From NCBI RefSeq assembly GCF_018320785.1, contig NC_054865.1, positions 33,232,398 to 33,296,397 on the forward strand: a stretch of 64,000 bases of DNA. The letters are read 5' to 3'. Below, piece by piece: positions 1 to 11,752 of this stretch. The stretch comes from Cheilinus undulatus. Taxonomy: Eukaryota > Chordata > Actinopteri > Labriformes > Labridae. The position numbers and the translations under genes were made by a program. Position 1 is the first letter of the stretch, and every line of letters starts with the position of its first letter. Below the pieces are notes generated by a model. That model was not told where the DNA came from. It made no database searches and saw only the letters and a list, made by a program, of their open reading frames with translations.

Positions 1-61
1 TGTTTGGAGCATAGTGGCAGCAGGACTCAGCAGCTTTTATCACTCTGATTAAAACCCTTCA

Positions 62-3000
62 CTAGCTCCTGAGCAGGAGAAGCAGGGTGCTGCATGCAGG
101 GAACAACAGTGACGTCAGGGTGGGGCTGTGTTGGTGCGTCTGTCCCTTTAGTGTCTCTTGGTTGGTCTGGTCAGAGGTGGGGGGACTCTGGGGTGCAGGC
201 ACAGTTGTGGGTGGGAGTGTTGTGAGGCTGGCACACATGTCGTAGAGGTTTCCAGAAAACTGCGCCTTCCTGGATTCTTGTCTAAGAGATTCCCAGATAG
301 CTGCTGCTTCTCCGGGACAGCCGATGAGTGCTGAGTTGGCACAAACGTGGAACGCATTCCAGGACCTTCGGGGGACCAGGACATAGGGGTGTTAGTATAA
401 AGTAAACCATAAGGGTTTATTGGTAATATTATAGTTAGCATGTTAACATTATGTTGAAGAGTAAATATAAAGTTCTACTGCAGAAACTTTCAGTAGGAAC
501 TAGGGGCTTTTCTGGAGTACTATTACAAAAACGAGTGTCTAAATTTAGCCTAAATTGCAAAGACTTAAAGCAGACATAGTAGCCTTTATGTTTTTGATTG
601 CACATGCATTAGGCAGAATAGCAGAGCAGCAAAAATAGGCAAAAAAATCTCAAATACTTTCAATGCGTAGAGGAAATACTAACTGTGGTTTTCATTGTTA
701 TAGACCAGTTTTCCAGTTTTTATAAAGAGAAGAGTACAAAGGAAGAGATAAAGAGGATTTCGCAATGCAAGCGTATGCTTTAAATAGACAAAAATGGCTT
801 TTGTTTTACCTTTCAAACCTGCGGTGTCGCTCACATCAGCTTACTAGACTAAAATGTCTAATGTCAAGGGTTTTTCTACCTCCATAAAAACAGACAACAC
901 TTAATGTCTCTTAAAAATAGCTTTAAGACACTTTGTCTCATTAAATCTCCAAAAAGTCTTGTTTTCACATCTTTAGCATTTTAAAGATGGGGAAGGTCAA
1001 ACAGAAGCAGACTTGACTGAGGGCACAAAAACAATATAGCCTACTTTCCAGTTGTTAAACTGGAAACAGCTGCTTCTGTATGAATCTTTAAAAAAAGAGG
1101 AATCTTGAACTAATAGAAAAGGTGGCGAATATCAAAAGGACTTTCAATTAGTCAGTATTAGTAGTACAACTAGGCCTCAAATTCTGTGGGGTTGTCACAA
1201 GTACAGATCCATGCATTATATTCACATGGTAGCTTTAGGCTAGCTTTAGGCTTGTTCTATATTTCAGGTAAGTTAAATCATTTGGGAACAGCTTAAAACC
1301 CTTCACTATTAATGAGCACCTTAAAAGTTGTTGAATATTAGAAATGTAGAGGATTTTAGCATTCAACAACTCCCTAGCTAACATAAAATTGGCATTAATT
1401 CAGCCAAAAACAAACTTAGAGCTAATATAGGATTATCTAGTGATTGACACCTGTCCCCAGTCACTGTCATTTATATTGGTTAGTAAGTGGCTTACTGCTA
1501 ATGTTAGCTTTCATATTAGCACAAAAGAAGGTTCTTAATATATTGTTTAAGTTTACTGTAGGCCATATGGACATGGTAGAGTACAAGGAAAATATAGATA
1601 CTGTGTTTATTGTGAATAAAGTAGCATTGCTATAGAGCACAGCCACTCTGAACTCTGTCAGTGCGACCCAAATCACTGCTGTACTAAATACTAAATATTA
1701 TGTGTGCATAGTGTGTTCACACTAAGAAGTATACTCAAATGCAGTGTACCACTGGCACACTCAAAGCCACATTTGCAGATATTGTACTGTTAGCAAGCTA
1801 GCGTACGTAGCTAACATTAGCAACCCTTAGCTAGCTACCGTGTTCTTAGCAACAGCAGCACATTTCATGAAAGAAAAGAGAATTTAAGGCGAAATAAGTT
1901 AATTTTCTTTAAGTGAATAATGTTAACATAAAATACAAGTTACATAAATCTAATAATGAGTGAATAAGACGTCACATTTCATTAAATGCCTAATGTCTGT
2001 TCAGAACTTGCTGTTTAAGAAAGGTAGAAGAAGAAAACAGAGGCAGCCAAACCATCACCATTTCCTGTTTGTACAGAATGTCAGTGTGTGGTTAGGGACA
2101 ATACTAATCTGTTGGGATACAGTATACTAATAGACGTATGAGAGTTGAGACACACTGTGTGCTGAAATAATCCAAACATTAGCATGTGGACAAACTCTTG
2201 GGAATTCTGTAAAAAGTATCATTTAACAGATGATCTGTGTGCTTTCATATTTAGTTTGTTCACTTATCAGTATGCACTCAATCAGATCAGTGAGTGTCTA
2301 AAGCTGCAGGGAATGTCATTGGTTTCTTTTATTTATTTTTTATTTTTTTACTCACAAAAAATACTAATTGTAGTTCATCCAATAATGGTTGAAACATTTC
2401 ATCCAAAGCCAAACATGTCAGTTCAGTGGGCTTGTTTCAGGAGAAGTCAGGTTCTTAGATTCATCCTCTGCGGACCATGCATGTGCAAAATTTAATAGAA
2501 ATCCAACAGTTTGGTGATTCTGGGCCAATGTTGTGAACTAAAATTGTCATACTTCTAGCCATTTGATCATTAACAAATGACGCTTTTATGATTATGAACA
2601 CTGGAAAAGTTTGCATGAAGTTAAAGTTCTGCATGTTAGTTACACTAGAATAGACTGACACACACCTGCAGATTGCATCGATGTCCTGTGCGCTCTGGTC
2701 TTTCTGGGTTTCCACCAAGCTGTCTCCAAGTGAGACTAAACACTGAGCAAAACTCTTGTAGATGGAACCACATGAAACAGGAATAGCAGCTCCAAAACAC
2801 AAAGGGACCAAGCCTAGAGGAGTGATAAAGACAAAAGTATGTTTCAGGGTTTCATCAAAAGTTGGAAAAGGTGCACATGGCAAACAGATTAAGAGTGAGT
2901 TTTTCCATACATAAAGGTAATAACAGCTTGACTTAAAATCACCAGAATCTTTGGGTTGCTGGGTTTCATCTTGCAAAATGAAACTGTGTGTTTGTTTATT

Positions 3001-3415
3001 TATAGAGGCATGATCCATCTGGTGCTTTGATGGATCAAACAAATACAGAAATATGTTGTATCCCATTCATCTGGAGGGATTATACATCCTCTGCGCCAAA
3101 TTCGGAGAAGACTACAAAACCGTGTGTTAGCTATTTGAGTCTATTGATCAGCTCATACAGATCACATCTCTCTAAGGTGGATTGCCTCCCCAAAAAGCTT
3201 TAATTGCAACAAGAAACTTCTACTGAAATTTGGGATTTTAGCAGCCTCTTTGTGGAAGGAGGAAAGTCACCCGGGGTTTTCAGAGCTCTCCTCTGGTTTC
3301 ACAACATTTTGGATCCTACCTTCAGAAATTTGCTCCAAATGCAACAAAGAGAACATCAGTGATTTAGAGCACTGATGTTGGTTTAGAAAGTCTTTAGTGT
3401 TAGCTTCAAGGCACC

Positions 3416-3485
<70 letters not shown>

Positions 3486-5731
3486 GGGGACAGACTGACT
3501 GGTTGATCTATTGATTGATTGATTGATCGATTGGCTGATGCTCTGTTATTCCCAAGCAGTTTAAAAGATGCATGACATGAGACAATTACACCAAATTCAG
3601 ATCTTCCTAAATGTATTTTAGAACATCTTCCTTTACACCGGGGTGTCAGACTTGCAGCCTATAGGCCACATTCCTGCAGGTCTAATCAGGCCCGCCAGAC
3701 ATCTTTGGGAAGAAGGGGGATATATTTGTAGAAAAGGAAGAGATTAATATAATGATACAATAAATTAGTTAAATGTTTACTAAAATGCCACCTAATGTAG
3801 GCTTACAATGAGTGATCAAGTCCTATCTGTTCATCGTCAATGAAATATTCAGATTTATAGCTGTTAAACCGTCTAGCTAAAGTAACTCATTGATATGTTT
3901 TGTGTTAACATGCAGGACTTATTGATTGGTACATGCATCTAATAGGGATGTGTGTATCTTATAGGCATGATTGGCTTTCGGTAGATATTAAAATTTCTGT
4001 TAATATTTACAACAGATTCTTTGGATTTAAAAATCTGCGTACATCAGCTGTAATTTCTGTACGAACAAAGTTTTAGGCTGGACCAGTTGAGCTACATTAG
4101 CTCAAGTCTTTCTCTTATTCATTATCATTCCTTACAATTTAAAGTGTGTTTTAAGGAATGAAACTTGTTCATCCTCAAACTTTAATTCATGTGCATTTAA
4201 GACTACAGTTTTAGGTGTTGACTAGATTTAAATCTTGGTATCAGCTAAACTTCATTTGTAAATATCGGCATGCTGGATGTCTGCGAAAATCCAATATCAT
4301 TCATCCCTAGTATCTAATATTAAATACATTTTCCAGAAGCCTGTTTATCTGTGTTTGATCATACTCATGTTTTGCTAAAAAATAGTCTAGCCCTCAGGGC
4401 GTCTCACTTCAGCAAATTTGGCCCCTAAACCAATATGAGTTGTACATCCCTACTTTGCACTCTCTTTATTCTCCACACATTGAAACTATCAAATACTGTA
4501 CATCAACACGTGCTCAACTGGAGTTAAACGTCACTCAGAATATCCAGTAAGATCAGTCAAAAACATGAAAAACAGCCAGTAAGTTTCATATTTTATATGC
4601 TCTTACAAAACCAACGCTACACTGTAAATGTTATACCCTTGTTTTTGTTCTTCTTTTTCTTCTTCTTCTTCTTCTTATTATTATAAATATTGTTAGTATT
4701 ATGATCATTTATTTCATTTTTCTTGTTAGTAGTAGTAGAAGTATTATTATTATGAGTAGTAGTATCTGTATCATTATTATTAGTCGTATTATCTTATCAT
4801 AGGTTTTCTTTCTTCTTGATTGACACACATTGCCAAAACTTAAATCTTAGCATGCAGATTTGTCAAATTCCAGTTAAAAAATATCTCTTCACTCTAAATA
4901 TAAGCCTGATGCATTGAGTGTAGTGATTTATTTTTTTACTCTAATTCAGACTAATACACCTGCTAAGGTCATAGTGTTTGTGTAGTATTTACATGCTAAT
5001 TTTCTGAATCTACTGCTCTCGTCTTGCATTTTTAAAAAGCAGTTTTCACATTTATTGGAATTTTCTGTCAGGCTTAGAGATACTCCTAGGTGGAGTTTCA
5101 GTTTAGCTTTTGTTATCCATTTTTTCTGATATTTAGACTTCATTTATCTTGCTAAACTTCAATTCTTGAAGTGTGCTTCTTGATGTTTATTTCCTGCGTG
5201 TAATTTGCCTGTTCTTTAAAAAATATATCTATTAACCTACCAGAATTTTAGTACAGTTTAATTGCAGAACACCAGGTAATGCCCATTCAATATTAGTGTA
5301 AAAGTCACTTTTAAAAATACTCAAGTGTTGCATTTCCAAGGCAAAGTAAACAAGCAACACTCAAAATACCCTGAGAAAGATTAGAAAGCAGAAGTCACAC
5401 TCAGTTCAAACCTGCTGCACGGACACACAGAAAGACGGCCAACAAATAAAGGGGCAGAGATTCTTTGATTTTGGTAAGTGTTAAATGAATCCCCTCTCTT
5501 CTCTGTTTCATGCAAGGTTAAAAAAATAACTTCTTTTTCTAGAAACTTGCTGAAATTCCTCTGATAAACCAGATTATGCCTTAGTGAGTTCAAAGCAAAG
5601 ACATACAGATACATTACAAACTTTTGCCCACTAAAAGCAAACGCTCGTCACTTATCAGATCCAAAGCAGACATCAGCTGAAGAAGCATCCTTACTGAGGC
5701 AGAGAGCGACTGGCAGCAGCATCGTCGCCAT
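62..5731 (-). CDS. nrn1l: Neuritin-like protein, three coding exons
   Basis: Small secreted, GPI-anchored neurite-outgrowth factor of the neuritin family, acting at the outer cell surface. CDS is complement(join(62..365, 2666..2813, 5695..5731)): 489 nt, 162 residues, close to the about 165 of human NRN1L. Exon 1 starts MATMLLPVALCL and, with the start of exon 2, forms a signal peptide to about residue 26. The mature part holds six cysteines (27, 37, 61, 70, 78, 106), the family number, and the motif RSWNAFHVC at the exon 2/3 join, matching the family's SWNDFHAC. The C-terminus ends in a hydrophobic LLFPACSTLLLLL tail, as expected for a GPI signal. Both introns are GT-AG and phases (1, 2) close exactly. 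The stop is TAG at 62-64. The 3' UTR runs off the window. Family membership is clear; the choice of nrn1l over nrn1 rests on the sequence TNQETL and on thap11 being nearby. Confidence 0.9.
366..2665 (-). other. nrn1l intron 2, no gene seen
   Basis: AT-rich intron between coding exons 2 and 3 of nrn1l. Open frames of 60-100 codons occur on both strands but none shows a recognisable domain or splice structure. No transposon ends were recognised. Confidence 0.6.
3416..3485. repeat. (GATA)n microsatellite
   Basis: About 17 uninterrupted copies of the tetranucleotide TAGA inside nrn1l intron 1, followed by a short ATTG-rich stretch (3508-3537). Likely highly polymorphic in length. Confidence 0.97.
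3639..4452. mobile_element. Probable non-autonomous hAT-type element in nrn1l intron 1
   Basis: The ends are loosely inverted: CGGGGTGTCAGACTTG on the left and, read on the other strand, TAGGGATGTACAACTC on the right. They are flanked by CTTTACAC (3631-3638) and CTTTGCAC (4453-4460), a 7-of-8 match expected of an aged 8-bp hAT target duplication. The interior also has the 'CAG.CT..AGGCC' type of start common in fish hAT elements. No transposase frame is present. The right boundary is less sure than the left. Confidence 0.5.
4646..4800. repeat. Simple-sequence patch (TTC)n, then TAG/TTA-rich
   Basis: A TTC run (about 4657-4676) passes into imperfect TTA, TAG and ATT trinucleotide repeats. It lies in nrn1l intron 1 and shows no other structure. 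Confidence 0.8.
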
Positions 5732-8700
5732 GCCTGGACCAGACTTTAAGGTTTGTTCCACGAGTCCCGTGGAGCTGAGTCCCCCCCTCTGAACCAGAGA
5801 CTATGAATGATGGTGATGATGATGATAGTGTTGACAAAGCTCCCTCTGAATGTAAATCCAAAGAGTCAAAAAGTTGCTGCTTTAAAAAGCTGATGTGTCC
5901 TGATATCCGTTAGGGATTCATCAGATTGTAAAAGTACAGCAATGCACTGAGGCAAAAGTCTGCTGGATTAACAGTGAAAGGGGCTGATGCATGGCACAGA
6001 GTAAGAGGATGTTTGTGTGTGTGGGAGTGTGCACCAGGGAGGGGCACAAGGCGAGAGCGATGGAGAGCTTTGAAGCAGCAGACCAATGACGGCATCACAA
6101 CACAGCTCTCTGGATTAAAGCGTTCTCATTTCCGGTCTTTAGTATTTAGAACATTGAATTACAAATAATTATATATACAGTAAAAGAGTGGACACCCTCA
6201 CTGTTTGGTTCATGTAAATTTACCTCCAGTAAAAAAAAAAATACTTTGCTAAAAATGAAGTAATTTATTACAAATGATAGTAACAAGGGAACATAATCAG
6301 AAGTGTCAGGAGGATTTGGGTTTTATTTTTTCATGTGGACAGATGGATGCGGTCCCTGAGAGGATAAAAGAATCCAGCTCACCTGGGAGTCCAACATAGA
6401 GAGAGAGAGTGTGTGTGCCCTCTGAGAATAGCAGCAGCCCGTGTGAGAATCATCCACAGCTATGTGGGTCATCAGGGTCTATTAAAGAGCACCATGTGCA
6501 GCGCTAACTTAAACATGGATCCTGATAAACATCCACCTTATAACTTTCCTTACATTGAACGTCTGTCTTTTCATCCCTCTTCTCTTCTCACCACCTCAAA
6601 TCCTCTGCTACGACCCCCAGATGGCCCACACACTGTGCATTAGTATAAGTCCTGGTTCACATCTGTATAGTGACACAGGAGAAATGCTAACCCATTGTTA
6701 ATCTCCAGCTTAAAACAACCATTAACTGCAGAATAATCTGTCTGTGTCTGAAGCCGCTGCCACGAATCAATACATCATGGGAGCTACTTTGGCATGGACA
6801 TCTGGATTAGCTGTGCAAATACATTTTTTTTTCACCATGCAGCTATGCTCAGGATCAATCAAGCTGGATGTGTAGCATCCTAAAAGTACAATAAGACTGC
6901 AATAAAAACAGAAGAAATGCCAGTGAATCGTGGCTGGTAGAGCCATGGAAATAACATTTCTGTAAAGAATATTCACTGATCCAGGGTTCAAATGTGTAAG
7001 ACTGAACATTCACTCATTTATTCCACATAATAAATGTGTCAAATTGTGAGGGCATGCTCTTAAGTTCAAAGAACACAACAAAAGCAGAGTAAATATTGCA
7101 CAAACAAGAAATTTAAAGAATGGCAACAAAACAATTAAATTCCATAACATTCAACAGCAGACTCCTTCATTATCTAAATTGTTAACCGACCCATAAGAAC
7201 ACGTGGGTGAAGTTCTTGTGTTTTATGCAAACTGTCCCATGTGAATGCAGCAGAGAAGCTATGTGCAGTTTTTCCAAGTGAAGTGTTTTCTCATGGGAGT
7301 TTGAGAAACAGCCACTTATTAGAAGGTATTGAGTGTTCACTATAATAGTGGTTTGATAAAGAAGTCATGAACGGCCACATTTTGCCGCTTAGTTTTATAA
7401 ATAAATGTTCAAATCAATGCGTGTCATGTCTTATACAGTTAGAGCTCACATAACTCTATGTAACACAAACCAGATGGCTCATAAAAAGGACTTTTAGGAG
7501 GAACAAGTCCTGTAGGCCTAACGTATTATTGTCAAAAGAGGTTTAATATAAAGGTAGTGAAATTTGGCTTTGAAAATAGCAAAAGTGGCACAACATGTTG
7601 AGAGCGGCAGAGATGGAAGGGGGGAAAGTGGTGAAAAGCGGTTAAAATGTGGCAAAAAATTTTTTTACAGAGGCAAAAATGGGTTAAAAAAGTGCAAATT
7701 GATGAAAAGTGACAAATATAAGTGGCAAAATGGGTGGAAAAAATGTGGTTAAAAAATGGCACGAATAAATAATCACATCAGAACCCAATCATAGCTGGAC
7801 ACACTTAAAAGCTCTAAAATGAAGTAACTCATAGCCAGAACACATGCTAGCACCAATACTTCTGCTCCAACACACATTTATTGATTTGATCAAGAACTCA
7901 TGACTGACTGGGGCCCATTCTCTGGAGCTGTCAGGTCCCATCCAACTCTGACGGCAGGCCTGGTGTAGACAATGAATGGATGGATGTTATTTTTACCTAA
8001 ATGACTTTTAAAAAAAATATGTGTTTTATTTTGAGATCCAAAGCAGCCCCCCCCCCCCCCAACCCCCAACCCCCAATCAGCGACTAGAATATTAGTAGAG
8101 GCCTTGATGGCTGAAAAAATATGCACATTAATTTGAAAAAAAAAAAAAAAAGACGTTCATTAAACATGAGGGGTTTTAATGCAGGTGTCAACATTTTTGG
8201 GGCAGTGTCAAAGAACTCATCATATAAATGTGTTGTTTGTAACTCTAGTGCAGTCCTTACAAAAGTAGTACAAAGTTGACACAGCTTTGACCCATGTTTT
8301 CCCTTTTTTCATCCTAAATTCACTGCGCTTTTGTTAATCCCAAAAGTTTGGCTTTGGATCTGTTGTCCGTTGTAACCTTATGCAGCTTTTCATGGATCAT
8401 AGTGCAGCTTTCCTGTTTTAATGCTGTTATGTGCGGTGCTGTCCTTATGCAGACAGATGTGTTTTCTGATAAATCCAGTTGTACAGGAATATATATCAAG
8501 GGTTTAAAAGTGCATGTCAGTACAACTTAAATGATACATCTTAATGTAATGTAAATGGTGGATTTCATGTAATGTAAATCCATGTAATTATCATTTAATC
8601 ACTCTAAAGTAAGTAATCTAACTGTTGCACATCACTCTTCTCTGATCTCCATGTGTTCTTTACAGCTGTATTTTTTCTCCTAATATTACTTACACATTAA

Positions 8701-9275
8701 CCATCCTGACCTACCTGCTCCCTTTTAGATTTCAGTTATCCCAACATAAATGTTTTTAATGCTGGTTCTGATACAAAGTTATGTAAAGTCACTGTCTATG
8801 CTCCAAAGTTAAACATCTTTAATGCCAATTCATCTATGATGAAGTTCTCTTTGAATTCTGTGTGACTGGATTCACATGTATGATGTTCTTAGAATTGTTT
8901 GTTCATGTAAGCCTGCTACTGTTACGACTGTAGTGTAAGGTGCTATATTTGTCAAGCACACATAATATTTTGTTCTGAAAATGTCTGTAAAATAGTCTCT
9001 TCCTCTTTTCCTCTTTTTTCTCTCAATATTGTTATTACATTGTGGTTGTATCTTGATTTTTTTCTACTCAAACTAATACAAATCTAATGAAGGAATGTGG
9101 ATCAACCAATCCCAAAGCAACCATGAGGCTTTGTTTACTTAAAAGTATGAATAAATGATTAAATACAGGCAGAAATATTTCATAATGACTAGTTGGCTCT
9201 TTGGAAAGCTTCCATGTGATGGAAAGATTCATGAACTAATTATGATTGTGAAGGGCACAGAAAACAAGTTTTAAC
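5732..9275. other. Upstream flank of nrn1l and gene-free DNA
   Basis: The nrn1l 5' UTR and promoter must lie in the first part, since the start codon is at 5729-5731 on the minus strand, but no TATA box or clear CpG island was recognised. The remainder is AT-rich with short low-complexity tracts: a G/A-rich degenerate repeat (7570-7760), a C14 run (8047-8060) and an A16 run (8136-8151). No exon with conserved protein similarity was seen. edc4 and nutf2, which sit between NRN1L and THAP11 in human, are not visible here. Confidence 0.6.
7570..7760. repeat. Degenerate G/A-rich tandem repeat
   Basis: The motif 'gtggcaaaa / gggttaaaa / gtgcaaa' recurs about every 10-25 bases across 190 bp, giving strong strand asymmetry (almost no C on the plus strand). 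It looks like a decayed minisatellite. The open frames across it are only a by-product of the skewed composition. Confidence 0.6.
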
Positions 9276-9529
9276 TAGGGCTGCAAGCAGCACTGAATGG
9301 GCCCTCACACCTTGGAATGGGGGCTGTTAGCAAACCCAGGCAGTGTGCTGCAGCACAGCAAAAATATAGATCATCCCAGGAATGCATTAAGTGAGAAAAA
9401 AGTAGTACAGAGCAGTTTCTGTATGAGTTAATTCTGCCCTCTAACAGTAGGTAGCAGGATGACAAAGGACTATATTCATATGTAGAGGCTATCAGGGCAG
9501 GACTATTCATCATGTAAAATTCTAAAAAG

Positions 9530-9809
9530 ATAGGAGATATTACCTATGGAGACAGAGCCTTCAGTGCTGCAGGTCCCAACCTCTGGAACACTCTTCCTGC
9601 AGACATTCGTAGTGCTCCATCTCTGGACGTTTTCAAAAAACGTCTCAAGCACCACCTGTTCACCACAGCCTACAGTCTTCACTAAACCACCCCTTACACT
9701 CATCCTACCCCTCACATAGTTTGTCCATGTATATGTGTTCCTGTAAAGCATCCTTGGGTTTCTTGAAAGGCGCTATATAAATTCAAGATATTATTATTAT
9801 TATTATTAT
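9530..9809 (+). mobile_element. 5'-truncated LINE (L2/CR1-like) 3' end
   Basis: Frame 9545-9685 reads YGDRAFSAAGPNLWNTLP, then a segment ending FKKRLKHHLFTTAYSLH and a stop. This is the usual C-terminus of reverse transcriptases of fish L2/CR1-type LINEs. It is followed by 'gaaaggcgctatataaatt' and a tail of ATT repeats (9789-9809), the normal 3' end of such elements. Only the last 46 codons survive, which fits 5' truncation during target-primed insertion. It interrupts copy 1 of the long dispersed repeat, so it is younger than that copy. Confidence 0.8.
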
Positions 9810-10283
9810 GTAAGAGGTGCTTTTAGACCCTTAAAATGGAGGGTGCTACAGCAAACCATAAAGCAACCATTTAAACATGTAAAGTGGCAGACCCTGATCA
9901 TAAATCTGAAATTTTAAGCATATCAGTTGTCTGAAATAAGACATGTCAGTCTTTGAAACATAAAGAAATTATTATCATTCATCCTACCCACTCACCTCCT
10001 GGCCCTAACCCTTTGGAGCCAATGACAGCTCAGTGTACAGTAACCAGCTTAGTTTGTATTAAGTGCATTTTTGTTGCTAGCATGTCAACAAGACCGGGAC
10101 AATACAACTCTAAAAAAAGAAAAATACCTAAGGAGCAAGGGCTACAGAAACAACAAGTTGTGTTTTAAGATTGTTGATCCAGGAAAATTGAATTAGGATG
10201 GCTCAACCCCTGAAGTTGCCACTGTGGCAGTAGCAGCAAGTGCCGCTAGTATCATCAGAAAAGATGCTACTTCACCTCCACAT

Positions 10284-10797
10284 CAGGGTTAATTTTGTTG
10301 ACTAATTATTTTTGTTATAGTTTTCATTAATAGCCTTTTTTTCCCCTTACAAAAACGAAACACTAACTAATAAAAACAAGTGCACATGGACAAAAACTAA
10401 AACGAAACTAACTGACATTTTAGTCAACAAATAAAAACAAGATGAAAAAGTTTGACAGTGACTTTATCCAATCAGACCTAATTTCGTCATGTAGAAAGAA
10501 GGAGCAAGTTAGTCATATATCCAATCACAGCTACTTTGGCTGTGTCGAAAGGTGGGACGAGATACGAGGGAGATCCAATCACAACTGCTTTTGCTGCGTG
10601 GTGGCGGGGTAAACTGGGGAGAGATCCAATAAGTCGACTAAATTTACTATAAATTTTGTCGACTAAAATGTTGGGAGGTTTTGTTAACTAAAACTAAAAC
10701 AATTTAGATGACTAAATTATGACTAAAACTAAAAGATATTTTTGGCAAAAGACTGTAACTAAAACTAAATTAAAAAGTGCTGTCAAAATTAACACTG
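10284..10797. mobile_element. hAT-type MITE with perfect 8-bp target duplication
   Basis: A 514-bp element with ends CAGGGTTAATTTTG and, on the other strand, CAGTGTTAATTTTG, flanked on both sides by CTCCACAT (10276-10283 and 10798-10805). The interior has many 'actaaaact' and 'gtcgactaaa' phrases and no transposase. An exact 8-bp duplication and short CA-G ends are diagnostic of hAT elements. It lies inside copy 1 of the long dispersed repeat. Confidence 0.92.
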
Positions 10798-11690
10798 CTC
10801 CACATGAACTGCCAAGTCCATCATTATGTGTACAGACTGATAAACCCTCAGCCATGTCTCTAAGTCAAGGAGAGGCAAGCAGCTTCTCCATATCAGAAGT
10901 TTGCCAGTCATCAAAATCTCAGTCAAGTCTTGTACTGCGAACTTTTGCAGGAGTGAAAGCTCACTGTAAACTTCTGAAAGGTAGGCTCCTTTTTACTGCA
11001 TGTGTATGTGTGTGTCTGTGCCTGTGCATGTGTGTGTGTGCTTTACGGTGGAGAGATTTGCTTTGGAACTGCTGCTTGTAAACTGAAATGAGTTTGTGTG
11101 GATCACAGTTTGGATTACAGTTGTTTGTGCCCCTGCTCCTGTTGCACATTAATTTGAAACAGATTATTAGTCATTATACACACCCATACGTTTATACTGT
11201 GCGCAGCTGCAAGAGGCCAGTTTTTTGACTCAGACTGACTATAATATTGTTGACTATTTAAGCAGACTTACTTTGCAAAAGCCTGTTTGCGTTCTTGCGC
11301 ATGGTGTTGTGTTGTTTCTTGTATAGCTGCAATGTGACTGACATAATATATTTATCAAACCACATGATGTACAAATGAGCATTTGTGTTGTGAAAAGTAA
11401 CATTGTTGATGTTTTAGCTCAAGAATGGAGAAGGGGGTATCTGCAGGCTCGCAGGTAGCAGTTTCAGGACAGCAGATTCAGGACTGTAGAAATAGGACCC
11501 TGCTTGGGCACATATGTGTTGTTGATGAGCATTTGTTTGAATACAAATTACTAGCTACTGCTACCATTAACAGCAGCTATGGGCGGTAGACTGAATGTAA
11601 GTATTTGATGAGCTAAGTTTTATCTGTTTAAAATAAGATATAATTTTCATCCAAGCAAAATGAACAACATGTTGCAGCATGGGATTGTGT

Positions 11691-11752
11691 AACATTATTG
11701 ATAAGACGACATTTGATAGTAAGGTAACTAATGTTGTCTTATCAATAATGTT
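11691..11752. repeat. 23-bp-arm inverted repeat (hairpin)
   Basis: Arms 11691-11713 and 11730-11752 are reverse complements with one mismatch around a 16-base loop. The distal arm is then partly repeated (ATCAATAATGTTA recurs to about 11766). Likely a small palindromic MITE remnant. Expression as RNA is unproven. Confidence 0.7.

Noticed and set aside
2461-3066. 201-codon open frame on the minus strand
   Set aside because: Only the middle (2666-2813) is coding, as exon 2 of nrn1l; the rest is intron read-through with splice sites at both edges.
3416-3485. GATA repeat considered as a regulatory array of GATA-factor sites
   Set aside because: A uniform tetranucleotide run is explained by slippage; nothing else around it suggests an enhancer.
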